Below the pieces are notes generated by a model, which saw only the letters and a list, made by a program, of their open reading frames with translations, searched no databases and was not told the origin of the DNA. A stretch of 53,511 nt of DNA. It comes from Hondaea fermentalgiana (Eukaryota > Sar > Bigyra > Thraustochytrida > Thraustochytriidae). A program made the position numbers and the translations under genes. The first letter of the stretch is position 1, and each line of letters opens with the position of its first letter. Below, piece after piece: positions 18,476 through 27,311 of the stretch. The stretch lies in contig NPFB01000027.1 in NCBI GenBank assembly GCA_014084085.1, forward strand, positions 308,208-361,718, written 5' to 3'.

Positions 18476-20413
18476 ATGAAGCAACCAGACCAGGAGGACG
18501 CGGCGGTGGCCAAGGCCTGCGAAGACGCGTCCGCGCAAGCAGCACAAGACAAGTCAGCTTCGAAAATAGCAGCATCTGCAGTATCTGCAGGTGCAGCCGC
18601 ATCAGCAGCATCACCAACATCATCATATTCATCATCAATATCTCAATCAGGAGCGGAGGGAACTCAAGAGGTGGAGGCAGCAGTCGGAGCAGCAGCAGCA
18701 GCAGCTGGAAAAGTCGAGGAAGAGGAAGAAGAAAAAGAAGACATAGAAATGGACGACAATACGATTGCCGCAGCGAATCCAAGAAGCTCCAAGCGCGGCA
18801 AGCGACGAGAACGAACGTCATCTTCACAACACCAAGGACCAACAAACCCGCTCGTGCAAAGCCTAAGCCGATTCCACGCGCAAGGCAGTATCTTTGTGGG
18901 CAGGATCGAGGACCTGGTGGAGGAAAGACAAGACCTCAAGGAGGCCTACTTTCGGGCCAAGCGAGACGAAGCCATGTTCCGCAGGCAACTGCACCGTATT
19001 CGCGACGGCGGTAGCGCCATCAAACGCCTGCAAAGCAGGGTTCGGCAGCTCGAACATCGCCAATACGTAGCTTCCACACGCCAGACCAACCTTGTCGGCG
19101 ACTATGCGCAGCTTCGCGAAAAGATCGACCATGGTCGGCGCGAGGTACTAATTCTTGACGAAAAAATCAGGGACCTCGACAACGATGTGATCGAAAGAAA
19201 AGAAGAGGTCGCTCGCATTGTTGCTGCATCACGTGTAGCCTTTGCCCGTCGCGGGGAAGCCATGGTAATGATCCAGCAGCTCGAGAAGCGCCATCAGGAG
19301 GCAGCCACCGAATTTGAGCGCGAGTGGGACGCTCTCTCCAAGGTCATGACGGCAAAGGAAAACAGGTACAAGATGGAGTTTAGCAAGCTCCGCCTTGGCA
19401 TGCCAACGCAGGCGAAAGAGATTGAAAAGAAAATTTTAAAAAAGGTCCAGCGCGACGAGAAAAAGCTCAAAATTGCTGTGGCGACGGGGAACTGGGCGAC
19501 AGCGCGCACGCGCATTGCTCCGCACATTTACAACGAAAAGGTCCACACCTTCGAGGACTCTTTCAAAAAGGTGCAGCAACTCACAGGCGCACGAGATCTC
19601 GAGGATCTTGCTGAGATCATGGCCGCCTCCGAGGACAAAAACTACCGGGCCTTTCAACATCTCGCGGCCATGAATACCGAGGCGAGCTCTCTCGAAGCTT
19701 CTGTGGCGGGTCTACATGCGCAGCTTGATGAATCAAAACATCATACGGGTGCATACTCCGCGTTCAAACGACGCGTGATTCAGGATTTGCGCGATGATTG
19801 TGATAACATTTGTGCGGAAGCGGACGAGCTCGAACTGGCGTCCAATGGTCTCTCGGAAGCTTTTGAGACCTTTCGTCCTCATCTTCGTGACATCTTTGGC
19901 CAGGCCCAATGCGACTCGCTTCCCCTGCCAGAGCACTTTAGTATCGATGAACTCAGTGACAGCGAGGTTCTCCAGTGTCTCGGCCTCATCGAGCAGCGAG
20001 TAAACGAAATACTGCACGTTTTCGCGTGCGTTGCAAGCGTAGCGCGCGAGAAGGCAAAGGCACTCGATTCGTATCAGACATTTCATTCTGTTATGGAAGA
20101 GGCGGGTCTCGGAGGCCAAAGCTCGAAAGATGCCGCCAGGCGAGGCTACACGAATCCCGAGGCCACTGCTGCCCGGGCCGCCTTATTATCAGCCCCGACA
20201 GATGTCGTCCCGCGTCTCAGCGTGGCCTCGGTGGTTGGGCCGAGCAAGCCTAAGCGTGATCGGACAATCCGCGTAACACCGCCCAAGCTCGAGGATCACG
20301 ATGTGCAAGAGGTGGACCCGAATGATCCCTTTCGAGATGCGAACGAAGTACATCGCCCATGGCATCGCGACAATCAAGGATCTTCACTCCACCTGCACTT
20401 CTACTCGTCATGA
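18476..20413 (+). CDS. Outer dynein arm docking complex-type coiled-coil protein (CCDC63/CCDC114/DC2-like)
   Basis: The 645-residue protein begins with an Ala/Ser-rich low-complexity region (1-95) and a basic patch (RSSKRGKRRERTSS). A long coiled coil then spans about 125-480. Diagnostic sequence includes LDEKIRDLDNDVIERKEEV and the block at about 358-400, TFEDSFKKVQQLTGARDLEDLAEI then EDKNYRAFQHL. The latter matches the conserved TG-x-x-D-x-x-E-x-(V/I) with E-x-x-N-(F/Y)-x-x-(F/L) segment of the ODA docking family. These proteins seat outer dynein arms on doublet microtubules, so the organism likely makes motile flagellated cells. The C-terminus is disordered. Which paralogue (CCDC63, CCDC114 or CCDC151 type) cannot be fixed by eye. 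The start is the first ATG. Confidence 0.7.
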   Translation: MKQPDQEDAAVAKACEDASAQAAQDKSASKIAASAVSAGAAASAASPTSSYSSSISQSGAEGTQEVEAAVGAAAAAAGKVEEEEEEKEDIEMDDNTIAAANPRSSKRGKRRERTSSSQHQGPTNPLVQSLSRFHAQGSIFVGRIEDLVEERQDLKEAYFRAKRDEAMFRRQLHRIRDGGSAIKRLQSRVRQLEHRQYVASTRQTNLVGDYAQLREKIDHGRREVLILDEKIRDLDNDVIERKEEVARIVAASRVAFARRGEAMVMIQQLEKRHQEAATEFEREWDALSKVMTAKENRYKMEFSKLRLGMPTQAKEIEKKILKKVQRDEKKLKIAVATGNWATARTRIAPHIYNEKVHTFEDSFKKVQQLTGARDLEDLAEIMAASEDKNYRAFQHLAAMNTEASSLEASVAGLHAQLDESKHHTGAYSAFKRRVIQDLRDDCDNICAEADELELASNGLSEAFETFRPHLRDIFGQAQCDSLPLPEHFSIDELSDSEVLQCLGLIEQRVNEILHVFACVASVAREKAKALDSYQTFHSVMEEAGLGGQSSKDAARRGYTNPEATAARAALLSAPTDVVPRLSVASVVGPSKPKRDRTIRVTPPKLEDHDVQEVDPNDPFRDANEVHRPWHRDNQGSSLHLHFYSS

Positions 20414-20601
20414 CGGGAGAGAAGAGGATGTTTGCAATGAGAAGTCGAGAAATGAAGCGAAACGAGAAAGGGAAAAACAAAATGAGTTGAAACGAGACGA
20501 AACGAAACGAGCACAAGATTGGACAAATGAACGAACAAACACAAACAAACAAAAGAATGGCTGTATTGGCTATGCCGGTTGAACGTGGTCTATTTTCATA
20601 T

Positions 20602-20964
20602 TTACGCATCAGAAGTGTTCGGGCCGTCTGACGCCTTGGGTTTCACGTCTTCGGTCTTTGCTCTCTTGGCGGCCTTTGCAGCTGCCTCCTTGGCCTCCTT
20701 TTCACGGGCGACAATGGGAGCAAGGTACGCGTTTGTAGCATCCTTGGCCTTTTCGAGAAAGGCAGTGAGCGGCTCAAAAGCCTCGTTCGGAGTTGGCTCG
20801 GGGAGCGAGCCATGGTCGTGTTTGCCATAAAACCGAATTGAGAAGGCGTCTTCCGCAGAGGCCGCTTCCGTGGTCTCGGCGGCCTGTGTCGCGAGCCCCT
20901 CGACATCGGTCTCTGGCGTCACCACCAGGTCCTCCTTGCCGTCAATAAAGAAGCGGAGCTCCAT
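20602..20964 (-). CDS. Small acidic protein of unknown function
   Basis: From the Met at 20964 the product has 120 residues. It opens MELRFFIDGKEDLVV with beta-strand character, followed by an acidic Thr/Glu/Ala segment. A conserved-looking block (AFSIRFYGKHDHGSLPEPTPNEAFEPLTAFLEKAKDATNAYLAP) leads to a Lys/Ala/Glu-rich helix and a basic-acidic tail (KRAKTEDVKPK). Strong codon bias (GCC, GAG, AAG) like that of the known genes supports a real gene. An earlier in-frame Met lies at 20988 (MFCCGSET); I prefer 20964. I do not recognise the family. It diverges from the LRR gene, sharing a 444-bp promoter region. Confidence 0.6.
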   Translation of the reverse strand: MELRFFIDGKEDLVVTPETDVEGLATQAAETTEAASAEDAFSIRFYGKHDHGSLPEPTPNEAFEPLTAFLEKAKDATNAYLAPIVAREKEAKEAAAKAAKRAKTEDVKPKASDGPNTSDA

Positions 20965-21408
20965 TGTTTCTGAGCCGCAACAGAACACTCTGTCGCGGAG
21001 ATCTGGTTGGAGGAGAGGCCTACGCGCAGGCCGCCTCCGCGCGCCGCTCCTGCGAGGCAGCCACAGTACGGATTGGCTGCGTGCTCTGACCGTGCCGCGG
21101 TGCCAACCGGGGCCCCAGAGGAAATGGTCTATCGAGGCGGAGTTGTCCGGTTATAGACCTTTTTATCTCATTTGACGCCGCGACACGTGACATGTGGCAA
21201 GTGACTCGTCACAGATGCAAGCTAAATGCTTTCATACTTCAGTCGTACTTTGCGATTTCCATTGTTTTTTCTTTTCCTGCCTAGTTGGTTTCTAAGCTCT
21301 TTTCCCTCCGGCGCGGACCGTCAAGCTTTGAGGACATGATGGTCCGCAGCAAAGTTGTGGCAGGATCTGCGCGCCCTCTGACCGGGGCTGCAACTGCGAG
21401 GCGACGCG
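20965..21408. promoter_or_regulatory. Divergent promoter between small acidic protein and LRR gene
   Basis: The 444 bp separate head-to-head starts. It holds CACGTG at 21184-21189, followed at once by CATGTGGCAAGTGAC, which contains a GCAAGTG core related to the CCACTTGCG motif seen in other promoters of the window. A T-rich run lies near 21265. Function is inferred from position only. Confidence 0.45.
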
Positions 21409-22746
21409 ATGTCCGTAAGCCACGGAGGCCCCGGGCCCCGGCTTGTCGATGCCGCGGGGAAGGAAGTCCGATATGCGCGACTCGTGACAGATCCAGATGC
21501 GGGCCTGACTGTCACCTCACTTATGACGAGACAAGTTCTGCTCGAGCATGCACGCGCCGAAAAGCTTGTGAGCGTGGATGTCTCGGGCATGGACTGGCTT
21601 GATGGTGAGACGCTCGTTAACATGGCTGAGCGCTGCGCAGAACACGGTGAGTCACACGTGGAAACGCTTACATTGAATGGCTGTGCCACGGTCGACGATG
21701 AGATTCTTTCTCGTGTCGCGCAGCACATGGGGAAAAATCTGCATGCTTTACACGCACGTGGCTGTCCAAAGATCACCTTGCGAGGAGCTCTAATGGTACT
21801 TGCACTGTGTCCCTCGCTCGAAACGCTCGATTTCGGTCGGAATCCAGAACTTTTATCTTTACCAGATACCTCCCCTGACGATGATCTCCTGGAACTTTTT
21901 AATGCCAGCTTGCCGCCTGCTCTCCGCGAAGGAATCCTTATTGAGACGAGCCACCTTGCCGCGGACAGGCAACGAGAAATTGCAGACGCCCGAGCCGACT
22001 TTATGGAGCTTCTTGGTGAGAATACGACGAAGCTTCGACACCTGGATCTGAGCGATGCGCATGGCGTCGATGACGTGTTCTTAAGTCGACTTCCTGAGAC
22101 GAATGCGATCGAGATTTTGAAGCTTGGTGGATGTGCGCAGCTCACGAGCAAAGGTATTGCGTGTATCGCGCAGAGGTGCCGTAATTTGCGAGATCTAGAT
22201 CTCTCCGGAGTTCCGTGTCTGGATGATGCGGGTCTCCATGCGCTTGCAGCTGCGGGCGTGTCCTTGGAAAGACTGATGATCTCTGGCTGTCCAAGAATCT
22301 CTTCAGTGGGACTTCAAGAGCTTCTTGTCGCCGTCGGTTCGACTTTGCAATATTTTGACGTGAGCAGCTGCCCTGGGCTCGACAAAAATCTTTTCAAAGG
22401 TACAGCGGAAGCATGCTCAGCATTACAAGACATTCTGCTTTGCGGCAATCAAGCCATTGAAAAATCGACGCTTGAGTTCCTGACAGCGTTTGGTGCCTTG
22501 CGCACGGTGCATCTCGACGGTTGTTATGGGATTCCACGGCACGGCTTGGAGCAAGTGCGTGATTCTTGTCCAAGCATCGAGTTTCTGCGAAGGAGAGATG
22601 CGCCTGTTGGTCTCTCAAACGCGGGTGGCCTGATGCCGCATTGGAAGCCGTTGCCGGTCAGTCAACAACTCAAGACGATTGCCAAAGACGCCAAAGGCTC
22701 GTCGGGCGGCAAAAAGGACGCCAAGAAGAAAAAGAAGAAGAAATAG
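21409..22746 (+). CDS. Leucine-rich repeat protein (AMN1/FBXL-like LRRs)
   Basis: The 445-residue protein consists mostly of cysteine-containing LRRs of about 25-27 residues: LETLTLNGCATVDDEILSRVA, LHALHARGCPKITLRGALMV, IEILKLGGCAQLTSKGIACIA, LRDLDLSGVPCLDDAGLHALA, LERLMISGCPRISSVGLQELL and LQYFDVSSCPGLDKN. The L-x-x-L-x-L-x-x-C pattern is typical of FBXL and AMN1 proteins that form substrate-binding arcs of SCF ubiquitin ligases. No F-box is visible at the N-terminus, so an E3 role is not shown. It ends in a Lys-rich tail (GGKKDAKKKKKKK), possibly a nuclear or membrane-contact tail. The start is ATG at 21409 (MSVSHGGPGPRL). Confidence 0.75.
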   Translation: MSVSHGGPGPRLVDAAGKEVRYARLVTDPDAGLTVTSLMTRQVLLEHARAEKLVSVDVSGMDWLDGETLVNMAERCAEHGESHVETLTLNGCATVDDEILSRVAQHMGKNLHALHARGCPKITLRGALMVLALCPSLETLDFGRNPELLSLPDTSPDDDLLELFNASLPPALREGILIETSHLAADRQREIADARADFMELLGENTTKLRHLDLSDAHGVDDVFLSRLPETNAIEILKLGGCAQLTSKGIACIAQRCRNLRDLDLSGVPCLDDAGLHALAAAGVSLERLMISGCPRISSVGLQELLVAVGSTLQYFDVSSCPGLDKNLFKGTAEACSALQDILLCGNQAIEKSTLEFLTAFGALRTVHLDGCYGIPRHGLEQVRDSCPSIEFLRRRDAPVGLSNAGGLMPHWKPLPVSQQLKTIAKDAKGSSGGKKDAKKKKKKK

Positions 22747-23240
22747 TAACCAGGTGCTTGGTGATGGTTGTCAACGATGCCAAAGGCTCGGCTGCAGCTT
22801 TCTGGGGGCCGGCAAAAGAGGGGAACTAAGGAAGGGGAAAAACAAGAACAAGATGGAAAAGGACAACATGAAGGAGATGAAGAAGTTTTGGAGAGATCAG
22901 GTTGTGCGTCGACAACGTTCAAGACATTCCGCATGGTGAAGTGCATGACAGTCCGCATGGGAGTCCCGCTCAGTGAGATCGCTTCGTGAGATCGAGGCGC
23001 GAACAAATCTCACCGCCGCAAATAGAGGTACAGTGGATAGCAACACGGGCTGACAGCGTTAATCGAGCGACGGAATAACAACGTGAAATTGATAATCAAA
23101 TGGATGAACTTTAGGCACTGGATTGAAGTCGTTCGCCGAAGATGATGATAGCGTACAGCGACCGCGAGGACACAAAAGAGAAAAACATTTATAAGATAAC
23201 ACGATATGAGATTGAAATACAGTGCGCGTGCTCTTTTCGT
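22747..23240. other. Convergent 3' intergenic region
   Basis: Lies between the LRR gene (+) and the disordered-protein gene (-). Purine-rich near 22820-22890. No supported gene. Confidence 0.45.
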
Positions 23241-24095
23241 TCAAAGCAGCGGGTCGTCCATCATGCGGTCGTCGTTGCTCGTGTTTGGCGCCTCGCTCCC
23301 CAGAAAGGCTGGCCCGAAGGGCCCCAATTTTGCACAATTACTATCTGTTAATGGAGCAATGTCCATTCGTCGTCGTCTTTTGTTTAATGGACTGGTCACC
23401 ATAGCTGTTGAGGACGAGGAAGACGCGTATGGGTACGGCGACTCAAACCTTGAGGTAGCCACAGCAGCCTCGCCCATGGAGCTGTCCCCGTCTTGATCCT
23501 TTCTCTTCTTTGAAGTTGAAGGTGCCGCCATAGGGAAAACTAGTTTAGACTGTGCGCCAGAGAATCCCAACGATGTCCCTCGTTCGCCGGCGAAAGAAAG
23601 AGGCTTTGCTCCGGACGCAGATGCGGCACTCGACTCACTTGGCTTACTACTTGGTGGGACGGCGGCGGTCATGGACGTGGAGCTCGGCGTCCGCGCCCGG
23701 ACGCTGGGTGGTGGAAAGGGTGGAAACTCGCCTGAGGGCCGAATTGGGCCCAGCACGCCGTGTCCACCCTGAAATGAGCTAGCTCCGGACGATGCTCGCT
23801 TTGCGAACGCATCGCGTTCGCGCGAACTCCGACGATGGCGCAGCATGCGCTCGGCGTGCAGTCTTCGGAGCTTGTTATTCCAGTCTGCGTAGGCGACCGC
23901 GACGTCGCGTCCGGGATCTGGCATTCTCGTGTACGCCTGGTCGTCCATCTCTCCTCCTGCGGCGCCGCCCAGAACAGGGCTGTCGAGGCGGAGCTTCTTC
24001 ACCCCAGAAGCTCCAAGCAGGTCTCTCGCCTCTCGCACCTCGCCGCTGCGCGAGGCGTTGCTGTCGGCCGCAGGCAGCGGTCTCTTCCCGACCAT
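23241..24095 (-). CDS. Disordered basic, Ser/Pro-rich protein, probably nuclear
   Basis: From the Met at 24095 (MVGKRPLPAADSNAS) the product is 284 residues. It contains a short helix-forming block with Arg/Leu pattern (VAYADWNNKLRRLHAERMLRHRR), then Ser/Pro/Gly-rich disorder. Motifs include PSTSKKRKDQDGD and PLNKRRRRMD, both like nuclear localisation signals, and it ends NDDRMMDDPLL. No enzyme fold is visible and the family is unknown. The frame is open upstream to 24548, but that part is Arg/Ala/Pro low complexity and contains the promoter-type motifs listed separately, so I treat it as 5' flank. Confidence is moderate because the frame is GC-rich and disordered. Confidence 0.5.
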   Translation of the reverse strand: MVGKRPLPAADSNASRSGEVREARDLLGASGVKKLRLDSPVLGGAAGGEMDDQAYTRMPDPGRDVAVAYADWNNKLRRLHAERMLRHRRSSRERDAFAKRASSGASSFQGGHGVLGPIRPSGEFPPFPPPSVRARTPSSTSMTAAVPPSSKPSESSAASASGAKPLSFAGERGTSLGFSGAQSKLVFPMAAPSTSKKRKDQDGDSSMGEAAVATSRFESPYPYASSSSSTAMVTSPLNKRRRRMDIAPLTDSNCAKLGPFGPAFLGSEAPNTSNDDRMMDDPLL

Positions 24096-24838
24096 CGCGA
24101 CCGTCCCTTCGTCGGAGAGTGCCGCGCTCGCCCGGTCGGCCGGGCTCGGGAGCGCGCCCTGGACGTCCCCGACGGAGCAGCACTGCGTGAGTTTTTCAAG
24201 TCGTTGCGCCGGGATCCGTTTTCCGTCTCGGTCTCCGACGCCGACGCCGACGCCGGCCGGCGCCCGCGGAGGACCGGCCGCGCGGTTCTGCGCGCCTGTT
24301 TGCGCGTCCGCCCGCGCGGAGTCCGCCCGCTCGCGCGCGCGCCGCCGGCCTCGCGCAGCGTCGAGGACGCTGCGCGCGGAGCGGTCGTTTGGGTTTCTGC
24401 TGCGCTCGAGCGCGGGGTCGCGGCCCGCAAGTGGGGATTCGCAAGTGGGTATTTCCGGGGCGCAAGTGGAGAATGTGGCGATTCCGCACTTAGACGGGAC
24501 CGGTCGCAGGGGGTGGTCGGCGCTTTCGAAGACGCAAGGAAGGACCAAAGAGCGCCGCAGGAAAATTCACCGTGTGGAAAAGCTTGCTCCGGTTCTCCGG
24601 TGGAGGCAGTCTGGGCAGAAGATGGCATCAGACTGGGAAAGGAATCTACGGGGGAGCAGAAAACCGTAAAACAAGTAGGGGACGAAGCCATGATCACACA
24701 TTGTAGAATTATCGAGCAGCCCATGCCATGGCAGGCCACAATAATAACCTCGCACATGTAAATGCATGTATGTTCAAGGCAAAAGGTTGACGAGCAATTT
24801 CTCTTTCCTCTAAAACCAATAAATACGCTTTCTTCAAG
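24096..24838. promoter_or_regulatory. Promoter region with CCACTTGCG repeats (minus-strand gene) and 5' flank of broken locus
   Basis: On the minus strand CCACTTGCG occurs three times within about 40 bp (plus-strand copies CGCAAGTGG at about 24425-24470), with a nearby related CGCACTT at about 24489. A single perfect core copy plus relatives recurs upstream of CCT7. No gene is supported in the remaining sequence up to 24838. Confidence 0.4.
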
Positions 24839-26554
24839 TTGCTGGAAAAAGAAAGCAAAAGCAATCACACAGTTCGCAAGCCCACGGCGCACTCCGCTTT
24901 CACAGACGAAGTCAAAATATTGATCGATCCAAACGAGGCCAGGGCAGATCGCGAACAATTGCAGAAAAGCATGACTGTATCTGGTGCAGGGGGTCAATTA
25001 CGCGGCATTGAGCCCGGCAGGTTGGTTTTGTGGGATACCTTCGATGCTGATGTGGCTCCCGAGCCTACCGAGGCTGCCATCATTGCAGACAAGTTTCTCC
25101 ACTTAACTTCTTTAAGACCGCGAGGCGGCTACCAGTCCCTTCACAACTGAACGAGGAAGAAGTCTTCATTCTCTTGAGCAAACATTTCATCAACGACTGC
25201 CGGGATGTGTTTGACGACCCGGAGTTTGGCCTCAATGAGATTGAGGTGGAATTTCATTCTCAGCCTACGGAGAGAGGCGCAAGACCTGACGCTCTGTGGT
25301 CAAGGTCTTTATATCCCGAAAATAGCGCGCCGTTATCGCAAGACTTGTTCGGCACCCGACGCGGGGCTACCACAAGGTCATCTTGGCTCATGAGCACAAG
25401 TCCCCTTTTAAGTTCCCTTACAAAGCAACGTTTGACGAGATGCTGAACGACGCGGTCGACTTTCTCGTTGAGGAGGATCCGTATTTTGATGAGGACGAGG
25501 AATATTCTCAGCATGCCACATGGATGATCGCCAACCGCCTGCATCAGTACTATGCCGAACACGACCTCGTGGGCTTCTTTGAAAGTGTTGCCCGCGACAC
25601 CAGTATTCCAGCAGGTAGGAAAATTACCCTCCTCTACCCGATTCGTCAGGTCTACGCATACATGTTGCGAACCTTTTGCCNNNNNNNNNNNNNNNNNNNN
25701 NNNNNNNNNNNNNNNNNNNNNNNNNNNNNNNNNNNNNNNNNNNNNNNNNNNNNNNNNNNNNNNNNNNNNNNNNNNNNNNNCACCGCACCTGGCTCAGGAG
25801 CAGGAGCAGGTGCAGGTGCCAGCGTAGGAGGGGTAACTACTACCCCCCATCAGGTCTCAGCGGGACAGCCGGGTAGTGTGGCAGCAGACGTGTCTGGTGG
25901 TGGTACGACGCCACCAGCACCATCGGACGGCGACAACGAATCGCGGTTGAATTTTATCCGCCAGATCCTACCTCTGGCCCAGTCGGTCTTCCCATACTAT
26001 GGAGGTATGAAGGATCTCCTCCGGGAGGATTCGGACGCGTACGGCCATCTCATGTCCGTCAACACCGGAGGCCTGCAGCAGCTGATCGCTGTGAAAACGC
26101 CTGAAGTCGACCCTTACCATGAGCGAGACGACGAAACCGAACAAGAAGAGATGAGGCTTTTCCAAGCTTTCACGAACGAGATTGAGGTGTACAAGACTCT
26201 TCGGCCGCTCTGGGGATCGCGGCACGTGCCTTGGTTTCTCTATGGAGGTCGCCACCTCTTTTCGGACTTTATTGTCGCAACAACGTGGGAGGGCTAGTCG
26301 CTGAAAGTCACTTTAGGATACCCAGCCAATACACGAAGGCCGTAGTGGACAAGGCGCGGGAGACTCTTCTCATGGTGCATGGGCTAGGTGTCGCTCTCCG
26401 CGTGGACGAACCGGAAGACCTGGCCTTGACTTTTGTCATGGACGACCACGGGGAAGTTCGACTGACTCGTTTCAGGAATGCCACCATCAAAGCAACGCCT
26501 GTCGAGCTTGCGCAAGACATCCAATTTTTCGACGAGCACTTTATCCTAGAGTAG
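24839..26554 (+). pseudogene. Frame-broken kinase-like gene interrupted by assembly gap
   Basis: Coding-like sequence continues across at least three reading frames. Frame 2 runs to the stop at 25150 (ADKFLHLTSLRPRGGYQSLHN). Frame 1 continues the sense (LNEEEVFILLSKHFINDCRDVFDDPEFGLNEIEVEF). Near 25285-25370 it moves through frame 2 (GLYIPKIARRYRKT) into frame 0 (YHKVILAHEHKSPFKFPYKATFDEML). After the N gap frame 0 resumes and ends at 26297. Frame 2 then carries VAESHFRIPSQYTKAVVDKARETLLMVHGLGVALRV to 26554. The last 130 residues resemble a protein-kinase C-lobe layout (VYKTLRPLWGSRHVPWFL, H-x-L-G-V). The HxD and DFG positions read LRVD and TRFRNA, so it would be a pseudokinase. It is either a decayed copy of a larger family or a locus damaged by indels next to the gap. 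All neighbouring genes are intact. Confidence 0.55.
25681..25780. other. Assembly gap of 100 N
   Basis: Exactly 100 N, the conventional placeholder for a gap of unknown size. The right flank encodes Gly/Ala-repeat protein (GSGAGAGAGAS), so a collapsed low-complexity repeat is a likely cause. Confidence 0.99.
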
Positions 26555-27311
26555 TATAATATGTGTGACCGCACAAGCAGTCATGCATGCATGTAATCAA
26601 TGAACAAATCAAGTTTGAAATGATCGCCTTCTCTTTTGAAGCTAGATTAGTTAGATGACGACTTCGTCCTCAGTGAATGCAGACACCGTCTTGAAATCAT
26701 GAAGCGTCTGCTCATGAGCTCGACAACGAGAATCGAAGTCAGCCAACTCACAAACCTTCTAAAATCCCGCTTGCATACACTCGCCTGACATGTAAGACCG
26801 TTCGCAAGAGTTTGAGCTTCAGCCGAGCCGAGCCGAGTCAAGTCAAGCTGCTGAAGCTGCTGCCCGCGACTTGGACAGTGACCATTGTGATTCTCGAGGG
26901 AAAATTCGCCGTTCTGGAACGTTCTCTTTGGCGCTGGTAAAATAAAAACGCAGCACAGAGTTGGCACGGCGTGAGCAGCAAGTCCGCGTCGCGCGCATCC
27001 ACGCACGTCCGGGAGCGGCCAAGCGTCGCGCAGAGATCGGAGCCACGCGACCCAGAGCGTCGCCTGCCCCTCCCCCCCGCCCCCCTCCCGCCTCCCCCCT
27101 TCCCCTGCGTACTTGCGCCGAAAGGCGAGCTCGCGAGGCGAGATTCGGCGGGACGCGCGGTGATCAGACCTGGACCAAACCGCGGCACGCACGCGGCACG
27201 GCCGGAGGCCTCGCGCGACAGGCCGAGCCCAGGCCGGGCCGGACCGCTGCAGAGGGAGAGGACCGGCCGCAATGTACGCAGCGTCTCACTGTCGCCGGGA
27301 GAGAAACTGAA
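26555..27311. other. Intergenic and 5' region of the large nucleotidyltransferase gene
   Basis: Short GCCGA repeats at about 26823-26837 and a C-rich run at 27064-27103. The frame of the next gene is open upstream to 26961, but only as Arg/Pro low-complexity sequence with no Met. No separate gene supported. Confidence 0.45.

Noticed and set aside
23999..24997. 332-residue minus-strand open frame
   Set aside because: Mostly Arg/Ala/Pro low complexity over a GC-rich promoter; overlaps the better-supported 23241-24095 gene in another frame.
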